Under the pieces are notes generated by a model, which did not search any database, was not told the DNA's origin, and saw only the letters and a list, made by a program, of their open reading frames with translations. A program made the position numbers and the translations under genes. Of a DNA stretch of 32,876 nt, positions 1 through 6,821 are shown one piece after another. The first letter of the stretch is position 1. Each line of letters begins with the position of its first letter. The DNA is from Cyanobacteria bacterium UBA11153 (lineage in GTDB: Bacteria > Cyanobacteriota > Cyanobacteriia > Cyanobacteriales > Coleofasciculaceae): assembly GCA_003511885.1 (NCBI GenBank), contig DOIX01000344.1, forward strand, positions 1,771-34,646, read 5' to 3'.

Positions 1-1
1 C

Positions 2-547
2 ACAGGATGCGCGGAAGCGCCACCAGATGGGGAGTCAGAGGAATCAGATGCGAGCAGCGCACCAGCAGCATCTACGGATAGCAAGGGTGGGGGTAAGAAG
101 CCCAAACCAAAGAAAGCGGCGACACATGGAAATGGTTTCTCGGTGGTGAAGCCTGGAAAAGGTGCACACCTGTCAGAAGATGCCAAGCAAAAGCAGCGAG
201 AGCGAAGGTGCGAGAAAAACACGACACTTAAGGCTTTCCAGAAGATCATACCGACGGATTTGTCCAAATGGCTGTACAAGCGACCGCAAGATGGAACGAG
301 GACACAATCAGGAACAGGCTCAGCATCCGCGCACGACAAGGAGGAAGAAGCCAAGAGAGCACTCAAGCAAATGAATGTGAAGTTAGCCTTGGAGTGTTTG
401 ACAGAAGCGATCAACCACAGGGAGAAACTACAGAAGGATTACAAAGACGAAAAGTCTGCTCAATATCAGAATCACCAAAAGGCAATAGTGTTTTTAAAAG
501 CCCGAATAGATGACATTACAAAGCTAGAGTCCGGTTCAACAAAGTGA
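2..547 (+). CDS. Partial hypothetical protein running off the left edge
   Basis: The frame is open from base 2, so the true start lies outside the window; a GTG at 143 is the first internal alternative. The visible N-terminal part is low-complexity, rich in Ala, Ser, Asp, Glu and then Gly/Lys/Pro. It is followed by a charged, probably alpha-helical part (about residues 70-130 counted from the GTG) rich in Lys, Glu and Gln. I do not recognise the family. The base composition looks richer in G and C than the AT-rich genes to its right, which could indicate transfer. Directly after the stop, a different frame stays open for about 34 codons to a TAA at 643-645, so the 3' end may be frameshifted. 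Confidence 0.5.
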   Translation, partial: TGCAEAPPDGESEESDASSAPAASTDSKGGGKKPKPKKAATHGNGFSVVKPGKGAHLSEDAKQKQRERRCEKNTTLKAFQKIIPTDLSKWLYKRPQDGTRTQSGTGSASAHDKEEEAKRALKQMNVKLALECLTEAINHREKLQKDYKDEKSAQYQNHQKAIVFLKARIDDITKLESGSTK

Positions 548-648
548 TTCAACGGGCAGAAACTGACCAATTCTGGCAGAAAATGGCACAATTCGCGACG
601 CAACAACGGGATAATCCGCAAGAGATGTTCGAGCGCGATCGCTAATTT

Positions 649-706
649 TGTAGGTTGGGTTGAGGAAACATAGCTTGCTTCCCGCAGGGTAGCCTAACTT
701 CCCAAC
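649..706. repeat. Dispersed palindromic repeat, copy 1
   Basis: This block begins TGTAGGTTGGGTTGAGGAAA and continues through CCCGCAGGGTAGCC. It recurs at 2751 and 2893 with a few substitutions. In the other copies its ends (GGTTGGGTT and AACCCAACC) are complementary, so it can form a hairpin. Such blocks are common non-coding dispersed repeats in cyanobacteria. Confidence 0.75.
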
Positions 707-712
707 TATAAT
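707..712 (+). promoter_or_regulatory. Putative -10 box of the first antitoxin gene
   Basis: A perfect TATAAT lies 36 bases before the ATG at 749. The same hexamer with the same downstream leader precedes the duplicated antitoxin at 3108. No convincing -35 hexamer was seen. Confidence 0.45.
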
Positions 713-748
713 GGATCTAGGTAAACCATACTAAAAAGAAGTAGTAAC

Positions 749-1009
749 ATGGAAAAATTGACTGCTGCTGCTGCTAGGAAAGACTTTGAGAATATGGTCA
801 AATTAGTTGCTGAAGAAAATAAAGTCTATCAGATAGAATCTGCTCAAAATTCTGCGGTGCTAATATCATACAAAGAGTATGAAAGCTTACAGGAAACCAT
901 AAAATTATTGTCAATTCCGGGATTTAGAGAAAGTCTGCAAAAATCTCTTCAACAGATAAAAAACAATGAAACATATTCTCTAGAAGAGGTGTTAGGAGAT
1001 ATCGATTAA
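749..1009 (+). CDS. Phd/YefM-type antitoxin, copy 1
   Basis: An 86-residue small protein with the layout of the Phd/YefM family. The N-terminal half (about 1-50) is the DNA-binding, dimerising part, with 'VLISYKEYESL' as a typical family segment. The acidic C-terminal tail (YSLEEVLGDID) would wrap the toxin. Its TAATG overlaps the ATG of the downstream RelE-type toxin frame at 1009, the usual translationally coupled TA arrangement. Such antitoxins neutralise the toxin and autorepress the operon. Because the partner toxin is frameshifted, the antitoxin may now be unneeded or act only in cross-neutralisation. A near-identical N-terminal copy lies at 3108. Confidence 0.85.
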   Translation: MEKLTAAAARKDFENMVKLVAEENKVYQIESAQNSAVLISYKEYESLQETIKLLSIPGFRESLQKSLQQIKNNETYSLEEVLGDID

Positions 1010-1262
1010 TGCCTTACGAAGTCCGCTTTACTAAGGAAGCTAAAAAAGATATTGCCAAACTGACTCCTAAATTCAAGCAGAAACTTAAAACAATTATTCA
1101 GGATACCATTAGCGTCAATCCTTATGCTGGTAAAAATTGCTCGGCGATCTCGCTGGTTTTTATTCCGTTCGTTTGAGTTATCAAGACAGAATTGTTTACA
1201 CGATTGATGACGAACAGAATCTGATCTATATTCACCGTACCAAGACCCATTATGGAGAATAA
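1009..1262 (+). pseudogene. RelE/ParE-type toxin, disrupted by a one-base frameshift
   Basis: The ATG overlaps the antitoxin stop. The first frame reads MPYEVRFTKEAKKDIAKL, the classic start of RelE/ParE-type toxins, and runs to a GKN at about 1134 before hitting a TGA. Reading on in the next frame restores a canonical second half with 'GDLAGFYSVRLSYQDR' and the ending 'IHRTKTHYGE' to TAA 1260-1262. The total length (254 bases) is one short of 85 codons. The shift falls in a run of five A's around 1132-1136, where six would give the expected AAA TTG CTC GGC. Loss of one A is the simplest explanation; a sequencing error in the homopolymer is the alternative. As written it encodes no complete ribosome-dependent RNase-type toxin. 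Confidence 0.85.
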
Positions 1263-1324
1263 CATAACGCTATGGTATAGCCCGCCAAAGGAAATGCTGT
1301 TATTGCAAACTAAATGTGGAACAG

Positions 1325-1430
1325 CTTATCTTGAATCATATCAGAGAAGCGACCCTCGAAATTGAAGCAATTGATTGAGCGGTTAAAATTGTTGATCGAG
1401 TAAGGTAAATTAAAATCTGCTTCTCTGTCC
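1325..1430. repeat. 105-nt conserved non-coding block, copy 1
   Basis: It begins TTATCTTGAATCATATCAG and ends TGCTTCTCTGTC. It is nearly identical to 2957-3060. Close to its ends it carries complementary CAGAGAAGC and GCTTCTCTG, so it can fold into a long-range hairpin. It sits 19 bases before the antitoxin frame at 1449. The other copy sits 48 bases before the antitoxin at 3108. Confidence 0.75.
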
Positions 1431-1448
1431 AAATACGAGGAAAAACCT

Positions 1449-1607
1449 ATGAATTCGATTCCTATCGACCAGTTTAAGCATAACTTACAAGACTTGATCG
1501 AACAAGTCATCAATCACCATATACCACTCAAGATCGCCGATCAAAATGGGGGAGAATTCATTACAGACTGGGAAGATTGTACACCTCTGGAAAGAGTGGA
1601 ATGGTAA
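1449..1607 (+). pseudogene. Second Phd/YefM-type antitoxin, C-terminally truncated
   Basis: The frame starts MNSIPIDQFKHNLQDLIEQV, a typical start of a Phd/YefM subfamily unrelated in sequence to the 749/3108 antitoxins. It proceeds to 'ADQNGGEFI', then jumps to a short 'DWEDCTPLERVEW' tail and stops after 52 residues. Full-length relatives are usually about 80-90 residues, with an 'EDWE' segment followed by a toxin-binding tail, so a deletion near 1560 is likely. Its TAA overlaps the ATG of the next toxin frame at 1607, keeping the coupled antitoxin-toxin order. Probably non-functional as an antitoxin, although the DNA-binding part remains. Confidence 0.7.
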
Positions 1608-1820
1608 TGTGGGAAATTGCTCTAACAAAAAGAGCTTTGAAAGATGCGAAAAAGATTAATAATTCTGGACTTAAAAGCAACGTAGAAAAGTTAATTGAAA
1701 TACTCAAGACAAATCCCTATCAAAATCCTCCCTCTTATGAAAAATCGCATTATTTACAAATTTGATGATAAATATGTTTATATTTTTGCTATAGGTGGTC
1801 ATTACGATCAATTTAATTGA
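1607..1820 (+). pseudogene. Txe/YoeB-type toxin, internal deletion and frameshift
   Basis: The start MWEIALTKRALKDAKKI and 'ILKTNPYQNPPSYEK' are characteristic of Txe/YoeB-family ribosome-dependent endoribonucleases. Immediately after 'PPSYEK', where family members carry a conserved 'LVGDL...YSRRIN' stretch, the sequence jumps to 'NRIIYKFDDKYVYIFAIGGHYDQFN' in another frame. That part ends at TGA 1818-1820. A deletion of roughly 14 codons that is not a multiple of three explains this. The catalytic C-terminal His region is partly visible (GGHY), but no single frame encodes it with the N-terminus. Presumed inactive. Confidence 0.8.
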
Positions 1821-1844
1821 TTTTCGCCTCGCATTAGCACTATT

Positions 1845-1910
1845 GTAGGGTGGGCAAAAGTCGATGATTTCCGAGTATCTTGTTAACGAGTGAAATTTTG
1901 CCCACCCTAC
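1845..1910. repeat. REP-like palindrome, copy 1
   Basis: Perfect 15-bp inverted arms (GTAGGGTGGGCAAAA and its complement) are separated by about 36 bases, 66 nt in all. The same arms and total length recur at 28252-28317, where the element abuts a RAYT transposase relic. A degenerate relative lies at 9485-9551. Confidence 0.85.
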
Positions 1911-1970
1911 CCCACTGGCGAGCGATCGGATTATATGAATTAAGTTTTGAGAGGGCGCACGATCCAGTCA

Positions 1971-2306
1971 TTAAACAACTCCATAACCCGTATATTCCCG
2001 CATTTCCGGAGCTTGAAATCCGAGAACAATATCATCTTTTGATACCCCTCGCTCTACAAGTTCTTGAGCTACTCTCATCTCCGTCATATTCTGTTCAATC
2101 CAAATTTTTCCCTCCTTAATATCCAAATGTAAAACACAACCATAGACTCGCCGATGACCATCCCATCCCACATTCATCACCATATAATGGTCTTGGTTTA
2201 GATCAAAAACTGTGTAACAATCAATCTTGCCATTCGCAATTGGGATAGCCGCATAAGCCGTCAACAACGACTGAACGATCTGGCGATAAAACTCTAGGGT
2301 ATCCAT
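1971..2306 (-). CDS. xisI: XisI-family protein
   Basis: A 111-residue protein matching the XisI family. It has an N-terminal 'YRQIVQSLLTAYA', then the strongly family-like 'DHYMVMNVGWDG', 'RRVYGCVLHLDI', 'GKIWIEQNMTE' and 'GVSKDDIVLGFQAPEMREYT'. XisI was named as a factor affecting excision of the Anabaena fdxN element. Most copies, as here, have no such element nearby, and their role is unsettled; a nuclease-control or TA-like pairing with XisH is often suspected. Its start overlaps the end of xisH by 13 bases, implying translational coupling. Length is normal and the frame is intact. Confidence 0.92.
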   Translation of the reverse strand: MDTLEFYRQIVQSLLTAYAAIPIANGKIDCYTVFDLNQDHYMVMNVGWDGHRRVYGCVLHLDIKEGKIWIEQNMTEMRVAQELVERGVSKDDIVLGFQAPEMREYTGYGVV

Positions 2307-2710
2307 TGTAAAATTACCTCTCGAATTGGATCGTAAATAATTTGTTTAATTTGATATCTCTCTACAGATATTTGGGCAAATTCACGCTTGAAAAAAGCTT
2401 CATAAACACCTATCGGCACTGCCAAATAAAGAATCCGAGTTGAATCGCTGATTTCTAAGGCAAGCCGATAATTCAAAAACTGTCCTAATGCAGCATGGTA
2501 ATCTGTTAGTGGTGAATCACTCAGAAACGTTTTAATCTCAACGGCAATTTTTTCTTCACCTCGCTGGGCACCTAACAATTGCTCCGCACCTAAATCTATT
2601 TCAAACTTAGTGCCTCCAACTTCTAGTCGCAGAGGATCGTCGGTTATTTTCCACTGCTCCTTTTCTAAAGCAATTCTCACCACAGCATGAAATTTATCTT
2701 TAGCTGCCAT
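2294..2710 (-). CDS. xisH: XisH-family protein with a PD-(D/E)XK-like nuclease motif
   Basis: A 138-residue protein with the XisH layout. It has 'MAAKDKFHAVVRIALEKEQW' at the N-terminus, then Asp39 in 'FEIDLGAEQLL' and the Glu58-x-Lys60 of 'IAVEIKTF'. These fit a D...ExK nuclease-type core, and 'LTDYHAALGQFLNY' is a further family signature. The C-terminus ends 'EVILQWIP'. It is the upstream gene of a two-gene unit with xisI, overlapping by 13 bases. The pairing is seen in many filamentous cyanobacteria in variable regions. Nuclease activity is inferred from the motif. Nothing looks broken. Confidence 0.92.
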   Translation of the reverse strand: MAAKDKFHAVVRIALEKEQWKITDDPLRLEVGGTKFEIDLGAEQLLGAQRGEEKIAVEIKTFLSDSPLTDYHAALGQFLNYRLALEISDSTRILYLAVPIGVYEAFFKREFAQISVERYQIKQIIYDPIREVILQWIP

Positions 2711-2750
2711 TGTTAACGTTTTCTGATTTACTTAATATTTTAGCCAATCT

Positions 2751-2812
2751 TGTAGGTTGGGTTGAGGAAACATTGCTTGCTTCCCACAGGGTAACCCAAC
2801 TGCCCAACCTCT
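2751..2812. repeat. Dispersed palindromic repeat, copy 2
   Basis: It has the same TGTAGGTTGGGTTGAGGAAA start as the block at 649. It is followed by CAGGGTAACCCAAC, whose AACCCAAC pairs with the starting GGTTGGGTT. It continues into CTCGATCTGTTATCTTGAATC, which is shared with copy 3. Confidence 0.75.
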
Positions 2813-2892
2813 CGATCTGTTATCTTGAATCATATCAGCGATCGCCACTCTTGTAGCGCGATGCCTGTGGTGGGCGTACCCATCGCAAATCT

Positions 2893-2950
2893 TGTAGGTT
2901 GGGTTGAGCCAAAGTAGCTTGCTTCCCGCAGGGTAACCCAACCAACCTCT
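2893..2950. repeat. Dispersed palindromic repeat, copy 3
   Basis: A tandem relative of the 2751 block, 142 bases later, with GGTTGGGTT at one end and AACCCAACC at the other. It runs directly into the 105-nt block at 2957. Confidence 0.75.
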
Positions 2951-2956
2951 CGATCT

Positions 2957-3060
2957 GTTATCTTGAATCATATCAGAGAAGCGAGTCTCCAAATTGAACC
3001 AATTGATTGAGCGGTTAAATTGTTGAGCAAGTAAGGTAAATTAAAATATGCTTCTCTGTC
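2957..3060. repeat. 105-nt conserved non-coding block, copy 2
   Basis: Nearly identical to 1325-1430, including the terminal CAGAGAAGC and GCTTCTCTG inverted pair. It lies between dispersed repeat copy 3 and the -10 box of the antitoxin copy at 3108. Confidence 0.75.
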
Positions 3061-3065
3061 TACAC

Positions 3066-3071
3066 TATAAT
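3066..3071 (+). promoter_or_regulatory. Putative -10 box of the antitoxin copy
   Basis: TATAAT is followed by the same leader as at 707 (GGTAAACCATACTAAAAAG). This places a duplicated promoter ahead of the duplicated antitoxin. Confidence 0.45.
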
Positions 3072-3107
3072 GGACTTAGGTAAACCATACTAAAAAGAAG
3101 TAGTAAC

Positions 3108-3386
3108 ATGGAAAAATTGACTGCTGCTGCTGCCAGCAAAGACTTTGAGAATATGGTCAAATTAGTTGCTGAAGAAAATAAAGTCTATCAGATAGAATCT
3201 GCTCAAAATTCTGCGGTGCTAATATCATACAAAGAGTATGAAAGCTTACAGGAAACCATAAAATTATTGTCAATTCCTGGATTGAGAGAAAGTCTCCAAA
3301 GATCTATTGAACAGATAAAAAATATTGAACTCGCAAGTAAAAAGGATGAAATTTATGAAAACCATCGCTATTTTGGCAGCACTTAG
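3108..3386 (+). CDS. Phd/YefM-type antitoxin, copy 2, orphan with a replaced tail
   Basis: The first about 60 codons are almost identical to the antitoxin at 749, including the leader and -10 box. The two therefore arose by a recent segmental duplication. After 'IEQIKN' the sequence diverges to 'IELASKKDEIYENHRYFGST', and the frame runs 32 bases into the signal-peptide gene at 3355. The original acidic toxin-binding tail is gone and no toxin follows. It may still bind DNA at the shared promoter and so repress in trans, but it should not neutralise the original toxin well. Expression is plausible because the promoter region is intact. Confidence 0.7.
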   Translation: MEKLTAAAASKDFENMVKLVAEENKVYQIESAQNSAVLISYKEYESLQETIKLLSIPGLRESLQRSIEQIKNIELASKKDEIYENHRYFGST

Positions 3387-4017
3387 TACTTTATTACTTG
3401 GCAGCCCTGCTATTGCCGATGAATATCAAGCACAATTTCAAGGAGCATTAACCATCGGCAAACAATATTCTTATATCTTCTATTTTGGTGAAATTACTGG
3501 AGACTCTGTTGTATATTTCTTTGAGACAAATTCTGTAGTTGGAAAAAAAATTACCTCTGTATGTAGAAATAATCAGCTATGTGCTGGTATTGCCACTCTG
3601 GAACAAGTTGAGGATAGTAAGCTCCCTCAAGGCATACCTGAGACTACTTCAGGAAATTATCGAATTATCTCTGTCTTAAAGGCATCCCCTGATACTTTTA
3701 ACCGAGGTAATGGAGCAGGTTTAGGCTATTCCAGTTCCCAAGATATATCTTATTGTTCTACTACTCTGAAATCTAGGGAGAGAGACTCTCAAATTAATGT
3801 TCGCCAAGGTCCAGGTATTAATTATGCCATTCAGCATTATGGTTATGGAGGGGATATGGTAGATATTCTCAACAATCAGGGTAATCCCAATCAGATGAAA
3901 TCTGCGCGGGATGGGGAAGGTTTCCTCTGGTACCAAGTTGGCTTTCAAATTAGTCGCGCTTATGGTTGGGTAAGAGAAGATTTTCTGACTATTCCACCGA
4001 TAGAATGTCGTAATTAG
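3355..4017 (+). CDS. Exported SH3-domain protein
   Basis: The start is placed at ATG 3355 because AAGGA lies 8 bases upstream and a clear signal peptide follows at once: MKTIAILAALSTLLLGSPAI, with likely cleavage after Ala-Asp-flanking 'AIA'. Two other in-frame starts (TTG 3325, ATG 3346) would only lengthen the N-terminus. The mature part has an unassigned N-terminal half (about 25-130) with a cysteine pair. The C-terminal bacterial SH3-like domain (about 145-215) shows 'INVRQGPGINYAI' and 'YGWVREDFLTI'. SH3b domains usually bind cell-wall or peptide ligands in the periplasm. The 220-residue frame is intact. It is probably independent of the antitoxin it overlaps, whose 3' end merely reads into it. 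Confidence 0.8.
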   Translation: MKTIAILAALSTLLLGSPAIADEYQAQFQGALTIGKQYSYIFYFGEITGDSVVYFFETNSVVGKKITSVCRNNQLCAGIATLEQVEDSKLPQGIPETTSGNYRIISVLKASPDTFNRGNGAGLGYSSSQDISYCSTTLKSRERDSQINVRQGPGINYAIQHYGYGGDMVDILNNQGNPNQMKSARDGEGFLWYQVGFQISRAYGWVREDFLTIPPIECRN

Positions 4018-4050
4018 ACATTGTAGATCTGATTAGCGGTAAGTAATAAA

Positions 4051-4091
4051 CCTCTCCCAAGGAGAGAGGGAGAGGGGTTGGGGGTGAGGGC
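4051..4091. repeat. Purine-rich dispersed repeat with small hairpin
   Basis: CCTCTCCC pairs with GGAGAGAGG across a 3-4 base loop, followed by a G-rich GGGGTTGGGGGTGAGGG run. This is a frequent intergenic repeat type in cyanobacteria. Lying just after the SH3 gene, it could help terminate transcription, but there is no T-tract. Confidence 0.4.
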
Positions 4092-4217
4092 GATAATGAT
4101 AAATTGTGCAAGAGGTTTAGTGGAGACATTGGGATTTAAGGCGTTAAGTTGTTTTCACCCCCTGCAACGATTCTCGCAGCACTGCTCGGATTGTCGGATA
4201 TTCTTGATAGTTTTACA

Positions 4218-4619
4218 TCACACGCTCAAATCAAATCTTGTATGAAAAGCACCATATTTAAACCAATATTGTTTTAAATCGTGATGGGGTGTATGTAAAC
4301 TGGCTTTAGCTTGATAAAGAATTACTTGTCGGTGATTGCCCATCCAAACCTTTTTGATAGGTTCAACAGAAATTAGCGTTCCTCCTAGACTGGAAATACA
4401 TTTTTCAAAGCGTTCAATTGCTGAATAATCTAAGGTTTCAAAAATGAAAAAATTTCCGGAACAAATTAGATGGCGACTCCGAATCCAAGCCTGTATCTTT
4501 TGGCGGGCTACTGGTGGTAACATTAGTCGTTGGTGTTGCAACCATAGCTTAGGGTTTTCTGAATAAGTCTTTGACTGAGAGTAGGGAACTTTTAATGGGG
4601 AACGGGGAACAGTTTTCAT
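4218..4619 (-). CDS. Hypothetical cyanobacterial protein
   Basis: A 133-residue protein I do not recognise. It is basic at the N-terminus with 'LWLQHQRLMLPPVARQKIQ', followed by an alternating hydrophobic region (NFFIFETLDYSAIERFEKCI) and a C-terminal part with 'HHDLKQYWFKYG'. There is no signal peptide or membrane helix. It is codirectional with the phycobilisome linker genes but separated from them by 524 bases with repeats, so co-transcription is doubtful. The protein could begin at a later Met (position 33), since the first about 25 residues are compositionally odd and overlap a small direct repeat (GGGGAACGGGGAACAG on the minus side). Confidence 0.6.
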   Translation of the reverse strand: MKTVPRSPLKVPYSQSKTYSENPKLWLQHQRLMLPPVARQKIQAWIRSRHLICSGNFFIFETLDYSAIERFEKCISSLGGTLISVEPIKKVWMGNHRQVILYQAKASLHTPHHDLKQYWFKYGAFHTRFDLSV

Positions 4620-5143
4620 ATTGCTTTAACCCAATTGTTTTTGAAAACATTCCAGGCGAGATTGAATGAAGCTATAAATTGGACTGAGGGAAAAATATGG
4701 GAAACTATTACCGAGCAATAGTTTCATGTTTATTCAGCAAGTCGTGGGTTAAAAAAGGATAAACTATGAAGTTTTCGGGTTGAATTTTGAAGATTGAAGG
4801 TTGAAATCAGAAGATTAATCTAATCTGAAAAAAATGATAATTGGAAAATTGCTGAGGCTAAAAAAAACTGGCAAAATTGGCAAAATAAATTGGTCTAAAT
4901 TAGATTTATTTTCATTCTTGATTTCAGGATTTATTCTTCATCTTTCATTCTTGACCTGAATACTTCATCAGTCATTGTGGAAATCGGACTTAGTTATAGC
5001 AACCCCCAGATCGATATTGACAGAAATAACATCATGAATAGAGCCAAGTAGCCTTGCTGGCTCGTGGGTTTGATGAACATAGCTATAACTGTCAACTGTC
5101 AACTGCTATCAGCCTCAATCTCCACAATGACGAAGATTAGAGA
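4620..5143. other. Gene-free stretch with inverted repeat copy
   Basis: No convincing frame or RNA gene is present. The stretch is AT-rich up to about 4980. From 4995 to 5105 it holds one copy of a repeat whose inverted partner is at 9548-9661. It ends in a tandem GTCAACT unit just before the linker gene stop. Confidence 0.6.
4995..5052. repeat. 58-nt inverted repeat, left copy
   Basis: It aligns without gaps to the reverse complement of 9604-9661. The last 27 bases (5026-5052) are identical, and both copies begin TATAGCAACC. Similarity continues weakly to a GATAACTGTCAACT-like end near 5105. The pair flanks the linker and regulator genes. Confidence 0.8.
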
Positions 5144-5914
5144 TTAAACAATCTCAGTGATACTAACAATCTTGGCTCCAGTGCGATTAATCCGCTGAAT
5201 TTGCGGAGTCATGCGATCGCCTGGAACAATGTAAGTGTTGCTGCTACGGTGACGGGGACTGTCAAAAGCTGCTCCCCGTGCCACAATCGCAAATTGCTTG
5301 GCGGGTGCTGCATAGCCACCTGAATTTTTACCAGATGCGGGCTTTTGGATTTTATTGCTGCTGTTAGTAGCTACTGCATAGACAAGTTGAGAAGCTTTGA
5401 CAGCGCTGCTAACTTGAGCAAAACCACGATCCACTGCAAAGATACGGTTATAAGATACCTGCTTTTTGCCAGTCAAACTAGTGGCGCGATTGTAAGGTAC
5501 TGTATTTTCCCCAAAGGCACTTTGGTATTCATCGCTATCGAGGTAGGAGTCGATTTCGGCATCGTAGCCTTCTGTAATACAGCGGACAATATGCTCAGAA
5601 ATCTCTTCTTGATCCATAGGGGCACGACCAAGAAAGTGCATAAAGTTTAACTCAACAAAGCGATAAGGAGCGCACTTCTCGAAATACCGAGAGCGATAAA
5701 ACTCGGATTTGCCAACGCCTCGGACAAATTCGCGGATGGAAATACTGCGATCGCACAATAGTGATTCTAAAGTCACCAATCGCTCGCTATCCATCACATG
5801 GGGATTGCCCAAAACTTGTTTATAGACTGCTCGAATCGCCGTTTGAACTTCCTCATTTGAACTATTAGGCCATAATTCTATGCGAGTAGAATTCATAGTG
5901 GTAGTTGCCTCCAT
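5144..5914 (-). CDS. Phycobilisome rod linker polypeptide (second of two)
   Basis: A 256-residue linker. The phycobilisome linker domain spans about residues 12-140 ('AIRAVYKQVLGNPHVMDSER', 'REFVRGVGKSEFYRSRYFE', 'RFVELNFMHFLGRAP', 'AEIDSYLDSDEYQSAFGEN'). A shorter C-terminal CpcD-like domain (about 205-256) ends 'RINRTGAKIVSITEIV'. Such proteins sit inside the central channel of phycobiliprotein hexamers and set rod order and energy flow on the thylakoid surface. It lies 55 bases after the cpeC-like gene, so the two form an operon. The second ATG (5896) has GGAGG 11 bases upstream, whereas the first has none, so translation may start there, giving MNSTRIELW. Which rod layer (phycoerythrin, CpeD/CpeE-like, or phycocyanin, CpcC-like) cannot be fixed by eye. 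Confidence 0.88.
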   Translation of the reverse strand: MEATTTMNSTRIELWPNSSNEEVQTAIRAVYKQVLGNPHVMDSERLVTLESLLCDRSISIREFVRGVGKSEFYRSRYFEKCAPYRFVELNFMHFLGRAPMDQEEISEHIVRCITEGYDAEIDSYLDSDEYQSAFGENTVPYNRATSLTGKKQVSYNRIFAVDRGFAQVSSAVKASQLVYAVATNSSNKIQKPASGKNSGGYAAPAKQFAIVARGAAFDSPRHRSSNTYIVPGDRMTPQIQRINRTGAKIVSITEIV

Positions 5915-5969
5915 TATTCATTAAAATCTGCTTTTTACGCTTTGCTTGCTCCCCACTCCCCACTCCCAT

Positions 5970-6821
5970 TTACACAGGCGTAATGCTGGCAATAACGCCA
6001 CCATCTTTGTGAATGCGCTGATAAGTTTCTGAGAGTTGATTAAATGGCACTAAATAAACTTGGTTAGAACGACGGAATTTGGATACCCGATTAACCATTT
6101 TTGAGCCATAACCCGTCACTTCAATACGATAAACTTTTCCATCTTCGCTAGCTTGTACCCCAAAGCGACTCCGAGAAACAGTAGATGAATCGCGGAAGGT
6201 GCTACCTGGTGGAATTACAGCAGTAGGAATAGCTTGAATTGCCAAGGAATTCAGTTTGGGACTCTTGCCAGCCAAATCTGCTTTCAAGGAACTAGTAGAA
6301 GCGCCTCGCACCAGTTGGAAGAAATGGGTAAACTGCACCATATTCTTACCTGTTTGAGTCTTGTAACCTCTGAGGTAAGGAACAATATCTTCTCCAAAAG
6401 TGTTTTGATATTCTTCACTATCTAAATAGGAGTCAATATCTGCCTCAAATCCTTGAGTATCGATGATGGCGCTGTGAGCTTTCATCTCCTCAAAACTGTC
6501 AGGGGCGCGCCCTAATAGATGGCGAAAATTTAACTCAGTTGCCCGATAATGAGGGACATTTTCCAAAAAGCGGGAGCGGTATAAATCAGATTTTGCCGCC
6601 CGACGGACAAACTCGCGGACGCTTAATTGGCCTAACTTAAATTGCGATTCTTCCACAGTCAACCGCTCGCTTTCCATCACGTAGGCATTGCCAAAAACTT
6701 GTCTGTAAACGGCTTTAATTATGATTTCCTTTTCTTCAGATGAAAGATTCGGATTCCAAGTTACTGGTGAGGTTTCGTCAAATAAACTGACACCTAATCG
6801 TGAAGCTGGTCCAAATGGCAT
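5970..6821 (-). CDS. cpeC: Phycobilisome rod linker, CpeC-like
   Basis: A 283-residue linker with the N-terminal motif MPFGPASRLGVSLFDET, which closely resembles phycoerythrin-associated CpeC. The phycobilisome linker domain (about 20-150) includes 'AVYRQVFGNAYVMESERL', 'VREFVRRAAKSDLYRSRFLE' and 'ELNFRHLLGRAPD'. The CpcD domain (about 228-283) includes 'KVYRIEVTGYGSKM', 'FRRSNQVYLVP' and 'QRIHKDGGVIASITPV'. An AGGAG sits 9 bases before the ATG. It would bind the first phycoerythrin hexamer on a rod. It is first of a two-gene operon with another linker. No phycobiliprotein subunit genes are in the window, so the pigment assignment rests on similarity alone. Phycoerythrin linker operons are typically light-colour regulated, which makes the adjacent regulators notable. 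Confidence 0.85.
   Translation of the reverse strand: MPFGPASRLGVSLFDETSPVTWNPNLSSEEKEIIIKAVYRQVFGNAYVMESERLTVEESQFKLGQLSVREFVRRAAKSDLYRSRFLENVPHYRATELNFRHLLGRAPDSFEEMKAHSAIIDTQGFEADIDSYLDSEEYQNTFGEDIVPYLRGYKTQTGKNMVQFTHFFQLVRGASTSSLKADLAGKSPKLNSLAIQAIPTAVIPPGSTFRDSSTVSRSRFGVQASEDGKVYRIEVTGYGSKMVNRVSKFRRSNQVYLVPFNQLSETYQRIHKDGGVIASITPV

Noticed and set aside
1971..2710. fdxN excision element suggested by xisH/xisI
   Set aside because: No recombinase (XisF-type), nif genes or attachment sites seen; the pair is common outside such elements.
2732..2992. 86-codon minus-strand frame with internal repeats
   Set aside because: Its 'repeats' are the translated dispersed DNA palindromes, not a protein motif.
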